Origin: Candidatus Gastranaerophilales bacterium
GTDB taxonomy: Bacteria; Cyanobacteriota; Vampirovibrionia; Gastranaerophilales; Gastranaerophilaceae
Assembly: GCA_944324435.1 (NCBI GenBank)
Contig: CALUWH010000018.1
Location: 1-41,696, forward strand
DNA: 41,696 nt
Direction: 5' to 3'
Shown here: positions 8,276 to 15,322 of the stretch, one piece after another
Position numbering within the stretch: the first letter of the stretch is position 1
Layout of the letters: the number at the start of each line of letters is the position of its first letter
The notes under the pieces: model-generated
Database searches by the model: none
What the model was told of the DNA's origin: nothing
Seen by the model: only the letters and a program-made list of their open reading frames with translations
Program-made: the position numbers and the translations under genes

Positions 8276-8920
8276 CTATTCGGCAGAAGTCGCAACATTT
8301 ACCAGAGAAGGTCTAAGCACCTTATCCCCCAGTTTGTATCCCTTCTGTAATTCTGCTATAATTGTATGCTCCGGCTTATCAGCTGTAGGCGTCTGCATCA
8401 CAGCCTCATGAAAATTAGGATCAAATGTTTGGCCTTCTGCATCAATAGGCTCTACACCAACCTTTTTCATAACGTCAGTAAAGTTTTTGTATGCTAAATT
8501 GTAGCACTCTTTTACCTTGTCACAGTCTTCTACAGTTTCTATAGCTTTCAGTCCTCTGTCAAAGTTGTCGAGAACCTCAATAAATTTCTTTATTGTATTT
8601 TCTGCGCCATACTTTAGAAGAGCTTCTCTTTCCTGCTCCTGACGTTTTCTATAGTTATCAAAATCAGCGGCAAGTCTGATGTATTGATTGTTCAACTGAT
8701 TATATTTTTCTTCAAACGGATTTACATCAGAGACTGCCTCTTCAGTTTTTTCTTCTGCCTCAGCTTCTGAGTTTTCAGCCGCAAGCTTTTCTTCGTCGGC
8801 TTTTACTTCTTCTTGAACACCTTCATTATCTTTGTCTAAAAGGATTTCATTTTCCTGCAGGGTCTTGTCATTTACCCCATCATCTATGCTGTCATTTACC
8901 CCTTTGAATGGATTTTTCAT
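8276..8920 (-). CDS. grpE: Nucleotide exchange factor GrpE
   Basis: GrpE releases ADP from DnaK. The 214-aa protein has a long acidic, disordered N-terminal tail (~1-70, Glu-rich). The long coiled-coil helix follows (YNQLNNQYIRLAADFDNYRK), and then the beta domain with the family signature GVEPIDAEGQTFDPNFHEAV and GYKLGDKVLRPSLVNV at the C-terminus. GGGAG precedes the ATG. It is the first gene of the operon with dnaJ and has a strong promoter upstream. I saw no CIRCE-type operator (TTAGCACTC inverted repeat), so HrcA control is not indicated. Confidence 0.96.
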   Translation of the reverse strand: MKNPFKGVNDSIDDGVNDKTLQENEILLDKDNEGVQEEVKADEEKLAAENSEAEAEEKTEEAVSDVNPFEEKYNQLNNQYIRLAADFDNYRKRQEQEREALLKYGAENTIKKFIEVLDNFDRGLKAIETVEDCDKVKECYNLAYKNFTDVMKKVGVEPIDAEGQTFDPNFHEAVMQTPTADKPEHTIIAELQKGYKLGDKVLRPSLVNVATSAE

Positions 8921-8942
8921 GATTTTCTCCCTATTTACTTAT

Positions 8943-8970
8943 ATTATATAAGATAATTATAAAGTATCAA
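8943..8970 (-). promoter_or_regulatory. Sigma70-type promoter of the grpE-dnaJ operon
   Basis: On the minus strand TTGATA (8965-8970), 16-nt spacer, TATAAT (8943-8948), about 22 bp ahead of the grpE ATG. There is no CIRCE inverted repeat nearby. Confidence 0.6.
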
Positions 8971-9124
8971 ATCGGATTGATGGGGAAAATTTATTTTTTT
9001 TTAACAATTAGATATAAAACATTTATAACTAATCTTCAATTATTTTTTTTTAATTCATTATTTTATCCTCCAGTCGTGCTGTTAGCCTGTTATATTTTTA
9101 TTAGCATATCAATAAAATATCGTT

Positions 9125-9337
9125 ATGACAAATAGCACGATAAATATAGGGAAAAATATTGCTTTCTACAGAATTCAAAATGGTTTGACTCAAGATATGC
9201 TGAGTGAAATGAGTAAAATTTCAAGTGATTATTTGTCAGAAATTGAGAGAGGTAAAAAGGTTCCCAACATAAAATGCTTAATAATGATAGCGAATGCTTT
9301 GAATATTGAAGCTTATAAATTATTAATGGATAGATAA
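9125..9337 (+). CDS. Small XRE-family helix-turn-helix regulator
   Basis: This 70-aa protein is essentially one Cro/CI-type DNA-binding domain: IGKNIAFYRIQNGLTQDMLSE, then the recognition helix region ISSDYLSEIERGKKVPN and the closing helices. There is no ligand or dimerisation domain. It stands alone; the next genes are the EF-hand protein 380 bp downstream and the RAYT unit. There is no Shine-Dalgarno sequence, and a TAAAAT hexamer (9113-9118) lies 6 nt before the ATG, so the mRNA may be leaderless. It could be an orphan antitoxin-like or phage-derived regulator; no partner gene is visible. Confidence 0.85.
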   Translation: MTNSTINIGKNIAFYRIQNGLTQDMLSEMSKISSDYLSEIERGKKVPNIKCLIMIANALNIEAYKLLMDR

Positions 9338-9717
9338 TCAGGCTTACTCTTTGGTCAGACACTTGGTATTATACAAAATACTGAGTTAACAACAGTTCAG
9401 CCGCATTCGCCTTATCTTCTTACCTAATTCTTCTTTTATACCCATAATAACCTTTTACTACATAATAGCTTATACATTTAATTTCATAAAATCTAATATT
9501 TATGACCTTAAATGTATTTTATATTAAGTTTTGTAAATCTATAACGAGGCGTTATTTCTATATCTCAGCTTTTAAGAAATTTAATCTCATAGATTTGAGC
9601 AATTTTATAAAAGAAAAATACTTTATATAAACATAACACGCGAGGATTTGCAAATCTAGAATAGCACGAGGAGATTAAGAACAACACGCATTAGACAATT
9701 AAGAAAGGAAAATTATT
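9338..9717. other. 380-bp AT-rich intergenic region
   Basis: No supported gene lies here. It holds a 10-bp inverted repeat (ATACATTTAA at 9472-9481, TTAAATGTAT at 9508-9517), a TTTTGTAAAT motif near 9529, and a 12-bp palindrome at 9645-9656. There is also a set of CACGC/CACGA words at roughly 9637-9690 before the EF-hand gene. Confidence 0.6.
9645..9656. promoter_or_regulatory. Perfect 12-bp palindrome upstream of EF-hand gene
   Basis: GATTTGCAAATC is its own reverse complement and lies about 60 bp before the ATG at 9718. It is a plausible dimeric regulator site; the neighbouring XRE protein is one candidate. This is inference. Confidence 0.35.
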
Positions 9718-10104
9718 ATGGAACCCAAAATAGAAACATCAATCTCAATTAAAAATGGGAAAATGTATGAAACTCAAAGCAAAAATGGTAAGCCAATACG
9801 TATTGCTGTTTTTGAAGATTTAAATCATGATGGAAAATATAGTGCAAATGAAGTGACTACCGTTTATAAATATGAATACAAAAATGGCGGAAATTATAAA
9901 GAAACTATGTATCTTGACAATAATAACGATGGTACATTAGATGTTATACGTTTGCAAGATTATAATCAAAATGGTCAAAAACTAGGCGCTACTACCTGGA
10001 AAGAAATTATCGACAAATGCTGTGATTTCCATAGTAATATGCAAAATATTAGAGATTCACACGGTTTGTCAGTCTTCCATCTTCCTTCTTGGGAAATAGA
10101 GTAA
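9718..10104 (+). CDS. EF-hand-like calcium-binding protein, uncharacterised
   Basis: The 128-aa protein contains one textbook EF-hand/dockerin-type loop, DLNHDGKYSANE (residues 34-45, acidic ligands at loop positions 1, 3, 5, 9 and 12). Two degenerate loops follow: DNNNDGTLDVIR (67-78) and DYNQNGQ (81-87). The rest is short beta-rich sequence. It has no signal peptide, so an intracellular or non-classically exported role is open. AAGGAAA precedes the ATG. The gene ends 9 bp before a REP palindrome that may double as its terminator. Function unknown; calcium binding is inferred from the loops. Confidence 0.8.
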   Translation: MEPKIETSISIKNGKMYETQSKNGKPIRIAVFEDLNHDGKYSANEVTTVYKYEYKNGGNYKETMYLDNNNDGTLDVIRLQDYNQNGQKLGATTWKEIIDKCCDFHSNMQNIRDSHGLSVFHLPSWEIE

Positions 10105-10113
10105 GAAAGCTAA

Positions 10114-10141
10114 GTAGGGTGCGCAGGTGTGCGCACCCTAC
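10114..10141. repeat. REP palindrome 1 (RAYT-associated)
   Basis: Perfect 12-bp arms (GTAGGGTGCGCA / TGCGCACCCTAC) surround a GGTG loop. The RAYT stop codon (10138-10140) lies inside the right arm. It also sits between two convergent genes and may act as a terminator. Confidence 0.85.
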
Positions 10142-10665
10142 TCTAAGTTCATTTCTGTTATTTTATATTTGTCCTCAAAATTGCACCAGCTCTTTTCATA
10201 TAATCCGACTTTTATAAACTTACTAAAGGAAGAATACTTCCACTCAATAGGTGCACTTACTAATTTATGCTTTACCGGATTGTAATGAATATAATCCAAA
10301 TGCCTGTTGAGATCAGCTTCATTTCTTATTACATGGTCGTAATAACGTCTCTGCCAAACACCCTTTTCTCGTCTATTAATCTGTGACTCACGTCTGTTTA
10401 TCTCTGCATTGACAAGGTTTCTGGAAAAATAATATTTTATCGAACTAATAATTTTGGGAAATTCTTCTATGTTTTCGGGCGATAAAATAATATGTAAATG
10501 CTCCGGCATAACAACACCGGCATAAATTTGAAAATTATATCTAGTTGTCCGTATAGCTTCCTTTAATAAGTCTATATTTTCAATCAGGACAGGCAATCTT
10601 TTATTAGTTACAATCGTTATAAACACCATAGAGTTAGGAATATAGTATCTTTTATAATTTGGCAT
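10138..10665 (-). CDS. REP-associated tyrosine transposase (RAYT, IS200/IS605-like Y1 family)
   Basis: RAYTs are single-domain HUH endonucleases that act on REP palindromes. I choose the start MPNYKRYYIPNS (ATG 10663-10665), typical for the family, giving 175 residues; the upstream ATG at 10707 adds 14 unlikely residues. Visible motifs are the metal-binding H-x-H in MPEHLHIIL, the WQRRYYDHVIRNEADLNRHL segment with the likely catalytic Tyr region, and YIHYNPVKHKLV. TATAAT (10672-10677) lies 6 nt before the ATG with no ribosome binding site. REP-like palindromes with matching GTAGGGTGCGC arms flank the gene on both sides. It looks intact. Confidence 0.93.
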   Translation of the reverse strand: MPNYKRYYIPNSMVFITIVTNKRLPVLIENIDLLKEAIRTTRYNFQIYAGVVMPEHLHIILSPENIEEFPKIISSIKYYFSRNLVNAEINRRESQINRREKGVWQRRYYDHVIRNEADLNRHLDYIHYNPVKHKLVSAPIEWKYSSFSKFIKVGLYEKSWCNFEDKYKITEMNLE

Positions 10666-10713
10666 GAATACATTATATCTCAAAAGTAGAATGCACCAAT
10701 TACACAATAAAAA

Positions 10714-10741
10714 ATAAGGCGCGCTGGTGAGCGCACCCTAC
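10714..10741. repeat. REP palindrome 2 (degenerate left arm)
   Basis: The right arm AGCGCACCCTAC and GGTG loop match REP 1. The left arm reads AGGCGCGCT with mismatches. It lies just upstream of the RAYT gene and in the same orientation as REP 1. Confidence 0.8.
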
Positions 10742-10804
10742 GTTAGTTGACCTTAATATTCACTTATACATAACTTTTTCTTCTTGGTAATATAGATTTA
10801 TCTC

Positions 10805-10842
10805 AAGAACAAGACCCGAAAATATTCTCGGGTCTTGTTCTT
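10805..10842. repeat. 15-bp inverted repeat, likely adhE 3' hairpin
   Basis: Arms AAGAACAAGACCCGA (10805-10819) and its exact complement (10828-10842) around an 8-nt loop. It lies downstream of the adhE stop (10881), between REP 2 and REP 3. No U-tract follows in either direction, so it may work as a factor-dependent terminator or mRNA 3' stabiliser. Confidence 0.6.
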
Positions 10843-10866
10843 GTAGGGTGCGCTCACCAGCGCACC
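10843..10866. repeat. REP palindrome 3, inverted relative to REP 1 and 2
   Basis: GTAGGGTGCGCT, loop CACC, then AGCGCACC; the last four arm bases are replaced by ATTA. The CACC loop (complement of GGTG) shows the opposite orientation, so REP 2 and REP 3 face each other as in a BIME-like pair. Confidence 0.8.
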
Positions 10867-10880
10867 ATTAATTTTTGTCT

Positions 10881-13538
10881 CTATACATTACCATAGTAAG
10901 CGTCAATGTAGATTTTCTTGATGTCGGACATCAACGGATATGCAGGGTTAGCACCTGTACATTGGTCATCAAATGCCAATTCAACAAGTTCATCCAAGTT
11001 ATCCATAAATGTCTTTTCATCTACGCCGAAGTCTTTGATAGATTTCGGTAATTCAATCTTATCCATCAATTCATCAACGGCTTTAAGAAGCAATGCAACC
11101 TTTTCATCGTCATTGTTTCCGCCCAAACCTAATTCATCAGCAATCTGACCGTATTTAGCCTTAGCATTCGGGAATTTATATTGTGGGAAGATTGCTTGTT
11201 TGTGCGGAGCATCAGATGAGTTGTATTTAATGATTTGTCTGAATAACAAAGCATTAGCAACACCGTGAGGTACGTGATACATTGCACCAAGTTTGTGAGC
11301 CATTGAGTGGCATAATCCTAAGAACGAGTTTGCAAATGCCATACCTGCAATTGTAGCAGCATAGTGCATTTTTTCTCTTGCCATAGGATCATTAGCACCT
11401 TCTCTGTATGATCTTTCTAAGTATCTAAAGATTAACTTAGTTGCTTCTAAAGCGTTTGAGTTAGTGAAGTTAGTTGCCATATTTGAAACATAAGCTTCAA
11501 ATGCGTGAACTAGAGCATCAATACCTGAAGCTGAAGTTAAACCTTTAGGCATACCGTCTACAAAGTTCGGGTCAACGATTGCCATATTAGGTGTCAGAGC
11601 GTAATCTGCGATTGCGTATTTTACGTGAGTTTCGTCATCAGTAATAATAGCAAACGGAGTTACTTCAGAACCTGTACCTGATGTGGTCGGGATAGCAACC
11701 ATAGTAGCCTTCTTACCTAATTCAGGAATAGAGCAGATTCTCTTTCTGATATCCATAAATCTCATAGCAATATCTTCGAAGTTTGTATCAGGTTGTTCAT
11801 ACAATAACCACATAATCTTAGCAGCATCCATCGGAGATCCGCCGCCAACAGCGATAATTACATCCGGTTCAAACGGTTTCAAGATAGACATTGCCTGATC
11901 AATTGTAGATAATGTCGGATCCGGTTTAACATCAAAGAATACTTCGTGTTCGATTCCGATTTCGTCAAGAACGTTAGTAATAGTGTTTACTGCACCTGAA
12001 TTGAATAAGAATCTGTCAGTTACGATAAATGCACGTTTTTTACCTGCAAGTTCTCTAAGTGCTAAATCAGTAGCACCTCTCTTGAAGTAAACTTTTGAAG
12101 GAACCTTAAACCATAACATATTTTCTCTCCTTTCAGCAACAGTCTTGTAGTTCAATAAGTTTTCAACGCCGATATTACCAGATACAGCGTTTTTACCCCA
12201 AGAACCGCAGCCGAGTGAAAGTGACGGTTCAAGTCTAAAGTTATATAAGTCACCAATACCGCCTTGTGATGATGGAGAGTTAATCAAAACTCTGCAAGTT
12301 GGCATTAATTCTGCATATCTGTTAATTCTATCACTCTTACGTTCATCTGTATAAAGAGCTGATGAGTGGCCGGCACCACCTTTGATTACAAGGTGATGAG
12401 CCTTTTGAGCAGCATCTTCAAAGTCAGAAGCTCTGTACATTGTTAATACAGGTGATAATTTTTCTCTTGAGAACGGATCTTCCCAATCTACTTCCGGTCT
12501 TTCAACAAGAAGAATTTTAGCATCTTCAGGAACTTCATTACCGAAACCTGCAAGTTCTGCAATTCTGTGCGGCTTTTGACCAACAACGTCAGGATGTGCA
12601 GTTCCTCTTTTTGGATCGATAAGAGGAAGGTCGATTAATTTTTGTTTTTGGTTATCATTTACAAGATATGCGCCTCTGTAGATGAATTCGTTTTTAACTT
12701 CCTCATATACACTGTCAACAACGATAACAGATTGTTCAGAAGCACAAATCATACCGTTATCAAATGATTTTGACATAAGAATTGATGATACAGCCATCTT
12801 GATATCAGCAGTTTCATCAATAACTGCAGGAACGTTACCGGGACCTACACCTAATGCAGGGTTGCCTGATGAGTAAGCAGCCTTAACCATACCAGGACCG
12901 CCTGTAGCAACGATGCAGGCAATTGATGGGTGCTGCATCAATGCGCTTGAAAGTTCGATTGACGGAACATCAATCCAGCCGATGATATCATCAGGTGCTC
13001 CAGCCTTAACAGCAGCTTCCAAAACAATTCTGGCAGCTTCAATTGTACATTTTTTAGCTCTCGGGTGTGGTGAGAAGATAATACCGTTTCTGGTTTTCAA
13101 TGCAATTAAAGCTTTAAATATAGCTGTTGAAGTAGGGTTTGTTGTAGGAACAATCCCTGCTAAAACGCCTAAAGGTTCTGCAACAATTTTAATACCATTA
13201 ACCTTATCTTCTTTTATAATTCCGCAAGTTTTTGCATTTTTATGTTTGTTATAAATGTATTCTGATGCAAAGTGGTTTTTAATAATTTTGTCTTCTAAAA
13301 TACCCATGCCTGTTTCTTCAACAGCCATTCTTGCAAGCGGAATACGAGCCTTGTCAGCTGCAGCTGCAGCAGCTTTAAAGATAGCGTCAACTTTCTCTTG
13401 AGAAAAAGTTGCAAAAATCTTTTGTGCTTTGTTAACTCTTGAAATTAAACCTTCTAACTGATCAAGTGTTTCAACAACATTTGATGCATTTAGAGATTTT
13501 TCCAAAGACTCAACGTTCTTTTTTGTTTTCGTTGTCAT
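10881..13538 (-). CDS. adhE: Bifunctional aldehyde-alcohol dehydrogenase AdhE
   Basis: AdhE reduces acetyl-CoA to acetaldehyde and then ethanol, regenerating NAD+ in fermentation. The start is ATG 13536-13538 ([10 protein letters not shown]), 8 nt after AAAGGAG, giving 885 aa. The N-terminal half is the CoA-acylating aldehyde dehydrogenase, with the catalytic Cys in [15 protein letters not shown] and the glycine-rich [13 protein letters not shown]. The C-terminal half is an iron-dependent alcohol dehydrogenase with [10 protein letters not shown] (nucleotide binding), [13 protein letters not shown] and iron ligands in [19 protein letters not shown]. It is full length. A promoter and a 13-bp inverted repeat lie upstream, so expression is probably redox- or carbon-regulated. 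Confidence 0.97.
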   Translation of the reverse strand: MTTKTKKNVESLEKSLNASNVVETLDQLEGLISRVNKAQKIFATFSQEKVDAIFKAAAAAADKARIPLARMAVEETGMGILEDKIIKNHFASEYIYNKHKNAKTCGIIKEDKVNGIKIVAEPLGVLAGIVPTTNPTSTAIFKALIALKTRNGIIFSPHPRAKKCTIEAARIVLEAAVKAGAPDDIIGWIDVPSIELSSALMQHPSIACIVATGGPGMVKAAYSSGNPALGVGPGNVPAVIDETADIKMAVSSILMSKSFDNGMICASEQSVIVVDSVYEEVKNEFIYRGAYLVNDNQKQKLIDLPLIDPKRGTAHPDVVGQKPHRIAELAGFGNEVPEDAKILLVERPEVDWEDPFSREKLSPVLTMYRASDFEDAAQKAHHLVIKGGAGHSSALYTDERKSDRINRYAELMPTCRVLINSPSSQGGIGDLYNFRLEPSLSLGCGSWGKNAVSGNIGVENLLNYKTVAERRENMLWFKVPSKVYFKRGATDLALRELAGKKRAFIVTDRFLFNSGAVNTITNVLDEIGIEHEVFFDVKPDPTLSTIDQAMSILKPFEPDVIIAVGGGSPMDAAKIMWLLYEQPDTNFEDIAMRFMDIRKRICSIPELGKKATMVAIPTTSGTGSEVTPFAIITDDETHVKYAIADYALTPNMAIVDPNFVDGMPKGLTSASGIDALVHAFEAYVSNMATNFTNSNALEATKLIFRYLERSYREGANDPMAREKMHYAATIAGMAFANSFLGLCHSMAHKLGAMYHVPHGVANALLFRQIIKYNSSDAPHKQAIFPQYKFPNAKAKYGQIADELGLGGNNDDEKVALLLKAVDELMDKIELPKSIKDFGVDEKTFMDNLDELVELAFDDQCTGANPAYPLMSDIKKIYIDAYYGNV

Positions 13539-13573
13539 AATAAAATCTCCTTTTATAGTACGGCTATAACAAC

Positions 13574-13602
13574 ATTCCAACACAAATCGAAAACATTGTC
13601 AA
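13574..13602 (-). promoter_or_regulatory. adhE promoter
   Basis: Minus strand TTGACA (13597-13602), 17-nt spacer ending in TGT, then TGGAAT (13574-13579), which reads as an extended -10. The leader to the ATG would be about 30 nt. Confidence 0.5.
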
Positions 13603-13614
13603 TAAAAGCGTACA

Positions 13615-13651
13615 GGGTAATTTGTATATAAAATATTAATACAAATTACCC
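13615..13651. promoter_or_regulatory. Inverted repeat, candidate operator of adhE
   Basis: Exact 13-bp arms GGGTAATTTGTAT (13615-13627) and ATACAAATTACCC (13639-13651) are separated by 11 bp and centred ~34 bp upstream of the adhE -35 hexamer. It does not match the Rex consensus TTGTGA-N6-TCACAA. It could bind a dimeric activator or repressor. Confidence 0.55.
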
Positions 13652-13673
13652 GAATGTGTTATCCTAAAAGCAG

Positions 13674-13704
13674 TTTAGCTAGTGTAAAGTTTACACTAGC
13701 TAAA
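13674..13704. terminator. 14-bp perfect hairpin after the 442-aa gene
   Basis: TTTAGCTAGTGTAA (13674-13687), 3-nt loop, exact complement (13691-13704). It lies 32 bp after the stop of the minus-strand gene at 13736. Only CTGCTTTT follows, so the U-tract is weak. It could also serve as an operator of adhE. Confidence 0.45.
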
Positions 13705-13735
13705 TAAAATTTAATAATTTCTTAATATTAATTTA

Positions 13736-15064
13736 TTATTTACTTGTTGTTTTAAAAATATTTGTATCAAATTCAAACTTTTTGAATATGTTTTCGGCAT
13801 CTGTATTAACAGGAGTTTCTTGTGATGCGTTGTCCTGATTCGGTTCGGTTGTTACAGGAGTTTCTTCTGCGCCCTCTGTCATTTCCGGAGGCAGCTCAGC
13901 TGCGTATTCAGTAACATAGGTCTGAAGCTGGTTGTTTGCCTCTGATACAACATCCCAAGAACCGATTGAAGTTATCATCGCATTTACGGTTGTATCATAT
14001 TGACCAACAAGTTCAGATGTACCGCCGACTACCTGTCCGATACCGTAAGCGAAATTAACAAATTCCGTCAAATAAGAGTTCATTGAACCAACTGATTGAG
14101 TTAATTTTCCTAAACCTTGGGTAGAACCTTGCATCAATGTAGCACCGGCATTGATTTTATCATTACCGCTCATGATATATTTTGCACCGGTTGAACCGGT
14201 TACTACAGAATGAATACCTGATGTCATTGCCTCACCTATTGCAATCTGGATTCCGCCTGCAGTATCTTTTGCAACTGATTCAGTGGCCATAAGCGTATTT
14301 TCTCCCTGAAGCTGCTGGGCCTTGCCAACATTTTCTTGAATGCTCAGGATACCTTGAGTAATAACTTCTGATGTTTGAGTCATAAGTTCAGAAATACTTG
14401 TAGAGGCACTTTCAACAACGGCGTTTTGTTCCTGAATCTGTTCCAGATAACCGTTTACTGTTGTTACAAGAGTATTGATTGCAGAAGTTGCGCTCAAAAT
14501 GTTCTTCAAAGCGGTCTGACGATCTTTAGAATTTGCATTGTCATCATTCAGAACTTTTTTATTATCTTCTATAATCTGTAATTGTTCATCCAACTGTTCC
14601 TGAACTTTTGCTACTTCTCCGCCGTCTTCGCCGCCAAGTTTTTGAATTTCAGCTAAAGCATCTTCAATCGTTTTTGTTCCGGCTTCGCATTGAGCAAAAA
14701 TGTCTTGAAGCTTAGAATTTATAGTCATTGATGTTTTCTGAGCTTGCGCATCGTTTTCCGCAATCTTTTTATCATTTTCTTTAACTCTTTGGTTAGCTTT
14801 TGCAGAATCTTTTGTGCCTAAGCTGGACAACAAATCAGTCAATTTATTTACAATATTGTTGACAGCATTTGCTTTTTGTGAATCATCACCATTAACAAGT
14901 TGTTCTGTACTTCCTGCCAAACCCCATACTGAATTAACATAAGAAGATGCACCATTGCTTCCGGCGGCATTTTGTCCGCCTTCGGTAGACCCTAAAAGCT
15001 GATTAAGCTGGTCTTGTGCCTGAGCTAAAAGATTTTGATAATTTACGCTTTCTAAAGGTGCCAT
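13736..15064 (-). CDS. Uncharacterised 442-aa coiled-coil protein
   Basis: I do not recognise a named family. There is no signal peptide. Residues ~1-30 are an amphipathic Gln/Leu helix (NYQNLLAQAQDQLNQLLG). Residues ~80-240 are heptad-rich coiled coil. Residues ~255-370 change to a Gly/Ser/Ala/Ile-rich segment (SGIHSVVTGSTGAKYIMSGN, NFAYGIGQVVGGTSELVG). The last 60 residues are Pro/Thr/Glu-rich and disordered, ending in FDTNIFKTTSK. A coiled coil followed by weakly hydrophobic glycine-rich helices recalls type III translocators of the IpaB kind in architecture only. The shared upstream element lies about 100 bp ahead of the start. AGGAAG precedes the ATG. Confidence 0.8.
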   Translation of the reverse strand: MAPLESVNYQNLLAQAQDQLNQLLGSTEGGQNAAGSNGASSYVNSVWGLAGSTEQLVNGDDSQKANAVNNIVNKLTDLLSSLGTKDSAKANQRVKENDKKIAENDAQAQKTSMTINSKLQDIFAQCEAGTKTIEDALAEIQKLGGEDGGEVAKVQEQLDEQLQIIEDNKKVLNDDNANSKDRQTALKNILSATSAINTLVTTVNGYLEQIQEQNAVVESASTSISELMTQTSEVITQGILSIQENVGKAQQLQGENTLMATESVAKDTAGGIQIAIGEAMTSGIHSVVTGSTGAKYIMSGNDKINAGATLMQGSTQGLGKLTQSVGSMNSYLTEFVNFAYGIGQVVGGTSELVGQYDTTVNAMITSIGSWDVVSEANNQLQTYVTEYAAELPPEMTEGAEETPVTTEPNQDNASQETPVNTDAENIFKKFEFDTNIFKTTSK

Positions 15065-15165
15065 CTTACTTAATCTTCCTATTTATACCATCTTATATAT
15101 ATAAAAAGTATTTATAAAATAGCTAATTTCAATAACACATAAAATCTTTACAAAACTTTACAAAG

Positions 15166-15203
15166 TTTTGTAGAGCGAATTCAAGAAGCAATCGCAACAC
15201 TAT
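15166..15203 (-). repeat. Shared upstream element, copy 1
   Basis: Plus strand reads TTTTGTAGAGCGAATTC followed by AAGAAGCAATCGCAACAC. The core GAATTCAAGAAGCAATCGC is repeated at 31824-31842 (inverted) and 41485-41503. It points toward the 442-aa gene; CTTTACAAA motifs (15147-15164) lie on the gene-proximal side. Confidence 0.85.
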
Positions 15204-15221
15204 GAAGTTGAAAAACTATTC

Positions 15222-15262
15222 CATCCCCCTCCAAGAAATCTTTGATTTCTTGGAGGGGGATG
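15222..15262. repeat. Perfect 19-bp hairpin downstream of clpB
   Basis: CATCCCCCTCCAAGAAATC (15222-15240), loop TTT, then its exact reverse complement (15244-15262). On the minus strand, GAATAGTTTTTC follows. It probably ends the clpB transcript, although it is far more stable than needed. Confidence 0.65.
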
Positions 15263-15322
15263 TTTAATAAACATAAAATTATACCGGTCTATGATGCCGC
15301 AAGGAAACGGTGTTTTTCACCA

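Noticed and set aside
8921-9124. CIRCE heat-shock operator ahead of grpE
   Set aside because: No TTAGCACTC-N9-GAGTGCTAA-like inverted repeat could be found; only a sigma70-type promoter is supported.
9123-9362. 79-codon minus-strand ORF
   Set aside because: It is the antisense of the XRE gene, with low-complexity Leu/Ser/Tyr composition.
10666-10707. N-terminal extension of the RAYT gene
   Set aside because: RAYT proteins typically begin at MPNYKRYY; the extra 14 residues have no ribosome binding site and cross the -10 box.
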